DNA of 5,018 nucleotides from Gemmatimonadota bacterium (GTDB taxonomy: Bacteria; Gemmatimonadota; Gemmatimonadetes; Longimicrobiales; Gaopeijiaceae), in NCBI GenBank assembly GCA_030618065.1, contig JAUXEE010000192.1, positions 1-5,018 on the forward strand, given 5' to 3'. A program made the translations under genes and the position numbers. Below, piece by piece: positions 1 through 4,542 of the stretch; position 1 is the first letter of the stretch; the number at the start of each line of letters is the position of its first letter. The notes below the pieces were generated by a model, which worked only from the letters and a program-made list of their open reading frames with translations, was not told the origin of the DNA and ran no database searches.

Positions 1-282
1 AAGCAGGACATCCTCATCAACGTCGAGTTGGAGGCCGACTGCCGACCCGCCGGCCTCAGCGATGAATTCCGGGACACTGTGGATTACCGTGCCGTGACCA
101 AGCCGGTCATCGCTCTGGTAGAGGGATCGAAGTTCTTCCTGGTGGAGAAGATGGCCGAGGAGATCGCCAAGATCTGTCTTGAGGACTCACGAGTGACGTT
201 AGCCAGGATCCGGGTGGAGAAACCCGGGGCGGTCCGGTTCTCACGGAGTGTCGGGGTGGAGGTCGAGCGCCCGCGTGAATAG
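1..282 (+). CDS. folB: Dihydroneopterin aldolase, 5'-truncated by window edge
   Basis: FolB converts 7,8-dihydroneopterin to 6-hydroxymethyl-7,8-dihydropterin and glycolaldehyde in the cytoplasmic folate pathway. The reading frame is already open at base 1, and 93 codons are present before TAG at 280-282. The family is about 120 residues, so roughly the first quarter lies outside the window; the TTG at 28 is not the true start. Visible family features are the DTVDYRAVTK segment, with the conserved active-site Tyr at codon 29, and the FFLVEKMAEEIA helix. The IRVEKPGA motif follows, with the catalytic Lys at codon 74, then a C-terminal SVGVEVERPRE of the usual form. The catalytic Glu near the N terminus cannot be checked. 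The next gene, folK, starts inside the end of this one, so the two are almost certainly co-transcribed and translationally coupled. The identification is secure. Confidence 0.95.
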   Translation, partial: KQDILINVELEADCRPAGLSDEFRDTVDYRAVTKPVIALVEGSKFFLVEKMAEEIAKICLEDSRVTLARIRVEKPGAVRFSRSVGVEVERPRE

Positions 283-874
283 CCCTCTGTCTCTGGCCTA
301 TGTGGGCGTGGGATCCAACATCCATCCGGAGGAGAACGTCATAAGGGCCCTGGAGTCTCTGGAGGAGACCCCGGGGGTCACGCTCACTGGCATCTCCACA
401 TTCTACCGGACCGCACCCCTCTTCGATCCAAAGGATTCAACCGCCCTGCCGAACGGGGGGCTCCAGAACTTCGACCCCGATTTTCTCAACGGGGTCCTGG
501 AGATTCGAACGCTCCGTTCTTCGGATGAATTGCTGGCACTCTTCGAGGGAATCGAAAGGGCCCAGGGCCGGGAAAGACCGGGCAATCGATACGCCCCCAG
601 GACCATGGACCTGGATCTCCTCCTCTTCGGTCGGGAGAAGGAAGACGAGGCCAACCCCATCTGGGAGGAGATCGGCCCCGATGGATTCCTCACCCACTCC
701 GACATTGAAAGCCGGCCGTTCGTAGCCCATCCCCTCCTGGAACTCGCCCCGAACCTGATCCTTCCTCCCCACGGGATGCCGCTTCGGGCCTTGACAGCGA
801 GCTTCGACACTCCTGGGGGAGAGCCGAAAACCGCTTTCGCCGAAACCCTCCGCTCCCGTTTTCTTCCTTCCTGA
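275..874 (+). CDS. folK: 2-amino-4-hydroxy-6-hydroxymethyldihydropteridine pyrophosphokinase (HPPK)
   Basis: HPPK transfers pyrophosphate from ATP to 6-hydroxymethyl-7,8-dihydropterin, the product of FolB, to make the substrate of dihydropteroate synthase. I chose GTG at 275 (199 residues): it puts the conserved AYVGVGSN strand close to the N terminus, overlaps the folB stop by 8 bp, and has GGAGG at 258-262 about 12 bases upstream. A GTG at 248 in the same frame would add nine residues unlike the family. The HPPK signature RYAPRTMDLDLLL is at residues 105-117, with the two magnesium-binding Asp at 112 and 114. A pocket-type RPFVAHPLLELAP stretch follows. The protein is longer than the usual 160 or so residues. 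Extra sequence lies before the DFLNGVLE segment (about residues 50-66), after the signature (about 119-138, acidic) and in a C-terminal tail. No folP is seen nearby. The function is well supported; the extra segments are of unknown role. Confidence 0.93.
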   Translation: MNSPLSLAYVGVGSNIHPEENVIRALESLEETPGVTLTGISTFYRTAPLFDPKDSTALPNGGLQNFDPDFLNGVLEIRTLRSSDELLALFEGIERAQGRERPGNRYAPRTMDLDLLLFGREKEDEANPIWEEIGPDGFLTHSDIESRPFVAHPLLELAPNLILPPHGMPLRALTASFDTPGGEPKTAFAETLRSRFLPS

Positions 875-951
875 CGGAACTCCATTCTCCCTGGGGCATA
901 CTCAAGCAGGGTCCTCTTCAACCCGACTTCGAGCCCGGAAGGGAAGCCTGT

Positions 952-1284
952 ATGACCGATCTTAGAAAAAGGAAGTGCAAGCCCTGCGAGGGGGGCATTC
1001 CTCCCATGACCTCGGAAGAAGCCCGAGAGCTGCAGAAGGAGGTCCCCGCTTGGGAAGTGATCGACGACGGCCAAGGGCTTCGCCGGATTTTCACCTTTGC
1101 CAACCACTATGAGGTGATGGCTTTCGTGAACGGCGTGGCCTGGATCTCCCATAGAGAAGACCACCACCCGCACCAGAATCTCGGGTACAGCCGGTGCGAG
1201 TTGATGTACACCACCCACGCGGTGGAGGGGCTCACGGAAAACGACTTCATCTGTGCCGCGAAGGTGGACGCCCTTCTGGACTAG
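952..1284 (+). CDS. phhB: Pterin-4a-carbinolamine dehydratase (PCD/DCoH family)
   Basis: This family dehydrates 4a-hydroxy-tetrahydropterin to quinonoid dihydropterin, normally to recycle the cofactor of aromatic amino acid hydroxylases. The 110-residue protein has the usual small size. ATG at 952 is chosen because it includes the conserved CKPCEGGIPPM lead (residues 9-19) and has a purine-rich GGAAGGGAAG at 937-946 just upstream; the in-frame Met19 would drop that lead. The catalytic triad of histidines is present as His71, His72 (DHHP) and His89 (TTH). The typical GLTENDFICAAKVD ending is also present. The conserved acid before the His pair is Asp, not the commoner Glu. A 77-base gap separates it from folK, with no terminator visible, so it may still share the transcript. 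No aromatic amino acid hydroxylase is in the window. Comparative genomics has proposed that some members act in molybdopterin metabolism, which is of interest given the nearby molybdate importer. The symbol is by family and not proof of the phenylalanine role. Confidence 0.9.
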   Translation: MTDLRKRKCKPCEGGIPPMTSEEARELQKEVPAWEVIDDGQGLRRIFTFANHYEVMAFVNGVAWISHREDHHPHQNLGYSRCELMYTTHAVEGLTENDFICAAKVDALLD

Positions 1285-1332
1285 AAGCCGGAGGAGGAAC
1301 AGCCAGGGCGAGGAAAACCGACCCTCACGCCC

Positions 1333-1338
1333 GAGGAA
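1333..1338 (+). promoter_or_regulatory. Ribosome binding site that supports the GTG start of the phosphoesterase
   Basis: GAGGAA lies eight bases before the GTG at 1347 and supports that start. A stronger-looking GGAGGAGGAA at 1290-1299, just after the dehydratase stop, has no start codon at usable spacing and is left unassigned. Confidence 0.5.
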
Positions 1339-1346
1339 CACCGACC

Positions 1347-2159
1347 GTGACCACCATCGCCGTCATCTCCGACATCCATGCCAATCTGCCGGCTCTGGAA
1401 GGCGTCTTGAAGGACGTGGCCGGCAGAAATGGGATCTTGGGCACCTATCACCTGGGGGACCTGGTGGGTTACGCTCCCTGGCCCAACGAAACCGTGTCGC
1501 TCCTCAAGGAAAGGGGGATTCCAGGAGTCGCCGGGAACTACGACTCCACGGTGGCCACACGCTACAAGCACTGCGGTTGCAGCTACGAGGACCCCAGAGA
1601 TATCGAGCTGGCCCACCTGAGCTTCTCCTGGACCCTCGAGCACACGTCCGAGGAGACCCGCAGCTACCTTGGAGCTCTCCCTTTCCGATTGGACCTCCGG
1701 CCATGGGGTGGACACATGGCGGGGCCGAAGATCACCCTCATTCATGCGAACCCCACCCTGAACACCATCTACTGCACGGAGGAGCGCCCCGACTCCTTCT
1801 GTCTCCAGATGGCGGAGAAGATCGGCGCCCGCCCCGGGGATACCGTCGTCTTCGGCCACACCCATCAGCCCTGGCAACGGGAAGTCGAAGGGATCCACTT
1901 CGTGAATGCCGGCTCTGCGGGCCGCCCGAAAGACGGGGATTGGAGAGCTTGCTACCTCCTGTTGCACCTGGGCGGGGACGAAGACGCCGGCGGCGGGAGT
2001 CACACCAGGGCCGACGCCCATGGGCGAAGTCGGGTCAGGGCCGAGTTCGTTCGGGTGGACTATGACCTGAAACGAGCCCAGGATGGAGTCCGGGCTTCCA
2101 CCCTGCCCGATGAGTTCGCCGAGGTTCTGGAAATGGCTGGAGGAAGAACAGGACAGTAA
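1347..2159 (+). CDS. Calcineurin-like metallophosphoesterase (YfcE/MJ0936-like), substrate unknown
   Basis: This is a 270-residue two-metal phosphoesterase, probably cytoplasmic since no signal peptide or membrane segment is seen. GTG at 1347 places the first metal motif SDIHANLPALE at residues 8-18, as usual. GAGGAA at 1333-1338 is a suitable ribosome site. The open frame runs further upstream, but that part overlaps the dehydratase gene and looks non-coding. Metal-site motifs follow in order: Asp9/His11, GDLVGY (Asp38), GNYD (Asn64, Asp66), LIHANP (His133) and FGHTH (His171, His173). The usual His of GNHD is Tyr65. A KHCGC motif at 74-78 follows directly, and further cysteines are at 143, 152 and 202. 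Residues 208-229 form a Gly/His/Asp/Arg-rich stretch that looks like an insertion. It starts 62 bases after the dehydratase stop, in the same direction. Family members hydrolyse phosphodiesters, phosphoproteins or nucleotides. A role on a pterin phosphate is only a guess from position. Confidence 0.88.
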   Translation: MTTIAVISDIHANLPALEGVLKDVAGRNGILGTYHLGDLVGYAPWPNETVSLLKERGIPGVAGNYDSTVATRYKHCGCSYEDPRDIELAHLSFSWTLEHTSEETRSYLGALPFRLDLRPWGGHMAGPKITLIHANPTLNTIYCTEERPDSFCLQMAEKIGARPGDTVVFGHTHQPWQREVEGIHFVNAGSAGRPKDGDWRACYLLLHLGGDEDAGGGSHTRADAHGRSRVRAEFVRVDYDLKRAQDGVRASTLPDEFAEVLEMAGGRTGQ

Positions 2160-2164
2160 GGACT

Positions 2165-2209
2165 GGCGGGCTGCGACCGGCAGGCTAGAGCCGGCGGGCT
2201 TCGACCGCC
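2165..2209. repeat. Two-copy 17-bp direct repeat in the convergent gap
   Basis: GGCGGGCTGCGACCGGC at 2165-2181 recurs as GGCGGGCTTCGACCGCC at 2193-2209. Fifteen of 17 bases are identical, with a 28-bp period and 11 bases between copies. The pair fills most of the 53-base space between the phosphoesterase stop and the modC stop. It may be a local duplication or part of a transcription-end structure. Confidence 0.6.
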
Positions 2210-2210
2210 G
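2192..2210. terminator. GC-rich hairpin between convergent genes, possible weak bidirectional terminator
   Basis: CGGCGG (2192-2197) pairs perfectly with CCGCCG (2205-2210) around a seven-base loop containing TTCG. A competing stem, CCGGC (2177-2181) with GCCGG (2190-2194), overlaps it. The location between two converging stop codons fits transcription ending. Neither strand has a T-run after the stem, so a classical intrinsic terminator is not shown. Confidence 0.35.
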
Positions 2211-2212
2211 AT

Positions 2213-2860
2213 CTACTCCACCCGTTCCAGTCCTCCTTCCGAGAGGAGCCAATGTTCCTGGGCCAGGGCCACAGCGTCGGCTTCGTCATGGCTCACCAGA
2301 AGGAGGAGGAGGCCCCTCTCCTGGACATAGCCCCTCAATCGTGACGCCACATGGCTCCGGAGGGGTCGGTCCAGGGCGGAAAAAGGTTCGTCCAGGAGGA
2401 GCATCCTGGGTTTGGCCAGGAGGGCCCGACCCAACGCGACCCGTTGCTGCTCCCCGCCCGAAAGACCCCGGGGCCTCCGATCCAGGAGGTGGTCCACCAT
2501 CAGGAGTTCTCCCACCTCTTGGACCTCCTGGAGTGTAGCGCCGGCGAAGCTCAGGTTTTCCCGGACCCTGAGGTGAGGGAAGAGGAGGTATTCCTGGGGA
2601 ACCCATCCCACTCGACGCTCCCAAGGGGGCAGGAACACTCCTTCATCCGAATCCATCCAGAGCCGGCCCCTCACTCGCACCGACCCCCGGGCACGACGCT
2701 CCACCCCGGCCAGAACTCGTAGAAGGGTGCTCTTCCCTCCCCCCGACGGACCGAACACGGCAACGGCCGGAGATTCCGTATCCAGGCGGACCTCCAACTC
2801 CCGGGCCCCCAGGCGGACCTGGAAATCCACCTGCAGGACGCCCTTCGCCTCAGCGCCCAT
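2213..2860 (-). CDS. modC: Short molybdate/tungstate ABC transporter ATPase, no TOBE domain
   Basis: This is the cytoplasmic ATPase that powers molybdate uptake by docking on the ModB-type permease encoded just upstream. ATG at 2858-2860 gives 215 residues and overlaps the end of the ModA-ModB fusion gene by 11 bp, which suggests translational coupling; a GGGGG run about seven bases upstream may serve as the ribosome site. An open extension up to 2923 lies inside the upstream gene and is unlike the family. All ABC motifs are intact: Walker A GPSGGGKST (37-45), Q-loop Gln89 in PQEYLLFPHL, signature LSGGE (133-137), Walker B MLLLDE (153-158) and H-loop His191 in SHDEA. The protein ends soon after the ATPase fold. 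Enterobacterial ModC is about 350 residues and carries a C-terminal TOBE/Mop oxyanion-binding domain, which is absent here, as in archaeal short ModC forms. The molybdate assignment rests mainly on the partner gene. Confidence 0.92.
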   Translation of the reverse strand: MGAEAKGVLQVDFQVRLGARELEVRLDTESPAVAVFGPSGGGKSTLLRVLAGVERRARGSVRVRGRLWMDSDEGVFLPPWERRVGWVPQEYLLFPHLRVRENLSFAGATLQEVQEVGELLMVDHLLDRRPRGLSGGEQQRVALGRALLAKPRMLLLDEPFSALDRPLRSHVASRLRGYVQERGLLLLLVSHDEADAVALAQEHWLLSEGGLERVE

Positions 2861-4400
2861 GGCGAGCCCCCATCTGTCTCCTCTGGTGCCGGGACAACGC
2901 CTCGAAGCCCAGGAGGGCCACAAGTGAGAGGACCACGCTTGCCCCTACGAGGACCCAGATCGCCTCTCGCCCCTGGGGCGACTCCAACAGGGTGTAGACG
3001 GCCAGGGCGATGGTCCGAGTGCTCCCCTCGACATTCCCGGCCAACACCACAGTGGCCCCGAACTCTCCCAGGGCCCGGGCAAACGCCAGGACGGCGCCGG
3101 CGGCGATACCGGGAAGGGCGAGAGGGAAGGTAACTCGGACGAAGGTGGGCCAGGGGCGCCGGCCCAGAGTCCAGGCCACCTCCTCATAGCTGGAATCCAC
3201 AGCTTGGAAAGCGTTCCTTACGGATACGACATAGAGGGGAAACCCCACGGTAAGGGCCGCCAGGATGGCCCCTAGTAAGGTGAAGGGAATGGGGAGCCCC
3301 AGGGCCGCCAACCTGGCTCCAACCGGACTCTGGGTCCCGAGGATGCTGAGGAGAATGAATCCCGTCACCACCGGTGGAAGTACCAGGGGCACCAGAGCCA
3401 CCGTGGCAATGACACTTTTCCCGAAGAAGTCCTTCCGGGCCAGGATCCACCCCAACCAGACCGCCGGCACGAACCCGGCGAGGGTAGCCGCCAGCGCCAC
3501 CAGGAAGGAGAGGCGGATGGCCGACCAAGGGCTGGGGAGGAGCGGAGACCCGGACTCCCTGGGAAGCTGAGTGACTTCCGAATGCCCTGTAGGCCCTGGA
3601 CGGAGAGACAGGAAGCCCGCCTCCTGAAAAACCCTGGTGGCGCCATCGGACTGGCAGAATTCCAAGAAGGCCAAGGCCGTTCCTGGAAGAGGAGCCTGTA
3701 CCAGGACCGCCACCGGATAGCTGATGAGCGGATAGGTCTCAGGAGCGAAGGTGAAGGCGACCCTCACCCGCTCCTCCGCCGTCGCGTCCGTCCGGTATAC
3801 GACCCCTGCTTCCACTTCCCCCAACGCCACCCATTCCAGAGCCCCTCGGACATTCCCTCCCCTCACCACACGATCCGCCACCTGCCCCCAGACCCCCGTG
3901 GCTTCCAAGGCGGCCAAGCCGTACCGGCCCGCGGGCACATTCTCCCCTGCCATGGCGATGTGTCGGATGGATGGGCCCATGAGGTCGTCGGGGCCCAGTA
4001 GCTTCTTGCCTCCATCTCTGGGAACCACCACGACGATTTCATTCCCCAGGAGGTCGACGCGCGTGTCATCTCGAAGGGCTCCACGCTCCGCCACCCAATC
4101 CATCCAGCGCTGGTCAGCGCTGAAAAAGAGGTCCGCCGGCACTCCCTGGAGAGTCTGGGGAGCCAGGCGAGAGGTGGCGTCGAAGCTGAACCGGACCGGA
4201 ATCCCTCCGGCGTCCGTCCAGAGTTGGGCCACCCGCGGAAGCACGTCCGCAAGGCTGGCAGCCGCAAGGACCAACAGGGCGGAGTCGGGAGGTTCCATCA
4301 ACGAAGGGGCCTTCCCACTCAGAGTCCGCGGTTGGGCGCCCGAGAGGAGAAGGGAGAAGACGAAGAGGCCCGCCACGGCCCTTACGGGGAGTCGAAACAT
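2850..4400 (-). CDS. modAB: ModA-ModB fusion: molybdate-binding domain joined to ABC permease
   Basis: One 516-residue chain joins the periplasmic molybdate-binding protein to the membrane permease. ATG at 4398-4400 begins a signal-peptide-like segment (Arg3/Arg7, hydrophobic 8-20, possible cleavage after SGA at 20-22, no lipobox Cys). The ModA part spans about 40-266. Against E. coli ModA from memory, the ligand residues align as Ser49 (AASL), Thr76 for Ser39, Ala157 (NVPAG), Val184 (NVRGAL) and Tyr202 (VVY). SADQRWMDW and LLGNEIVVVVP are also typical. A Pro/Ser/Gly-rich linker (about 267-293) leads to five hydrophobic helices near 295-319, 328-353, 369-394, 428-454 and 478-501. The EAA loop is EEVAWTLG plus FPLALPG (406-431), and LAFARALGEFGAT is the usual ModB motif. 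Five helices with an outside N terminus and inside C terminus fit a cleaved signal and a tethered external ModA. No internal start codon for a separate ModB is evident near the linker. Tungstate is an alternative substrate. Confidence 0.94.
   Translation of the reverse strand: MFRLPVRAVAGLFVFSLLLSGAQPRTLSGKAPSLMEPPDSALLVLAAASLADVLPRVAQLWTDAGGIPVRFSFDATSRLAPQTLQGVPADLFFSADQRWMDWVAERGALRDDTRVDLLGNEIVVVVPRDGGKKLLGPDDLMGPSIRHIAMAGENVPAGRYGLAALEATGVWGQVADRVVRGGNVRGALEWVALGEVEAGVVYRTDATAEERVRVAFTFAPETYPLISYPVAVLVQAPLPGTALAFLEFCQSDGATRVFQEAGFLSLRPGPTGHSEVTQLPRESGSPLLPSPWSAIRLSFLVALAATLAGFVPAVWLGWILARKDFFGKSVIATVALVPLVLPPVVTGFILLSILGTQSPVGARLAALGLPIPFTLLGAILAALTVGFPLYVVSVRNAFQAVDSSYEEVAWTLGRRPWPTFVRVTFPLALPGIAAGAVLAFARALGEFGATVVLAGNVEGSTRTIALAVYTLLESPQGREAIWVLVGASVVLSLVALLGFEALSRHQRRQMGARHGR
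3521..3605 (-). other. Interdomain linker of the ModA-ModB fusion
   Basis: This segment encodes about 28 residues rich in Pro, Ser, Gly and Leu, between the end of the ModA fold (EAGFLSLRP) and the first permease helix. It would sit on the outer face of the membrane and tether the binding domain to the translocation pore. The domain boundaries are estimates from family similarity. Confidence 0.6.
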
Positions 4401-4422
4401 GAAGGGAGCTTACCTATGACTC

Positions 4423-4457
4423 AGGGGACGATCAAGGCAACTGCGGCGACGTCCCCT
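4423..4457 (-). promoter_or_regulatory. 8-bp perfect inverted repeat in the importer leader
   Basis: AGGGGACG (4423-4430) and CGTCCCCT (4450-4457) form a perfect inverted repeat with a 19-base spacer. It starts 22 bases upstream of the importer ATG. It could be an RNA hairpin in the leader or a dyad for a DNA-binding regulator. It does not resemble the long Moco riboswitch or the ModE box as I know them. There is no T-run, so attenuation is not evident. Confidence 0.4.
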
Positions 4458-4469
4458 CGAGCCATACCC

Positions 4470-4498
4470 TTGACCTTTTCTCATCTCTCGTCGATTGT
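4470..4498 (+). promoter_or_regulatory. Weak candidate promoter for the dehydrogenase gene
   Basis: TTGACC at 4470-4475 matches five of six bases of the -35 consensus. Seventeen bases later, GATTGT at 4493-4498 matches the -10 box at only three positions. This is the best sigma-70-like pair I found in the divergent gap, and the region is locally richer in A/T. The call is tentative, and the main promoter for the importer on the opposite strand was not recognised. Confidence 0.25.
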
Positions 4499-4510
4499 TT
4501 GAAGCTTCAA
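4499..4510. promoter_or_regulatory. Perfect 12-bp palindrome, possible operator
   Basis: TTGAAGCTTCAA reads the same on both strands. It lies 32 bases before the ATG of the dehydrogenase gene and directly follows the candidate -10 box, in the gap between two divergent genes. That is a typical place for a repressor site. No known regulator motif is recognised. Confidence 0.4.
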
Positions 4511-4542
4511 GCCTTAGCCCTACCCCAACAAAGGCAGTGGCG

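Noticed and set aside
791..796. Perfect TTGACA inside folK as a promoter for the dehydratase
   Set aside because: No -10-like sequence follows at 16-18 bases, and the match is within coding sequence.
403..1341. Long open frame on the minus strand (312 codons) across folK and the dehydratase
   Set aside because: It is antisense to two well-identified genes, its protein has no recognisable domain, and GC-rich coding DNA often leaves such frames open.
1253..2065. Open frame on the plus strand (270 codons) in another frame of the phosphoesterase
   Set aside because: It is Arg/Pro/Gly-rich low-complexity sequence without motifs, while the overlapping frame has all metal-site motifs.
1281..2252. 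Long open frame on the minus strand (323 codons) across the phosphoesterase
   Set aside because: It mirrors the codon structure of the phosphoesterase gene, is Gly/Val/Pro-rich without motifs, and would overlap modC as well.
2083..2538. Proline/glycine-rich open frame on the plus strand across the gap and modC
   Set aside because: Its composition is typical of the antisense of GC-rich coding DNA, and modC on the other strand is complete with all ABC motifs.
3751..4419. Open frame on the plus strand (222 codons) opposite the ModA part
   Set aside because: It is antisense to the ModA domain, which is clearly identified, and it is Arg/Thr/Ser/Pro-rich with no domain.
4401..4542. Moco riboswitch or ModE operator upstream of the importer
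   Set aside because: The region is only 142 bases shared by two divergent genes, and I see neither the multi-stem riboswitch layout nor the TATA-rich ModE half-sites.
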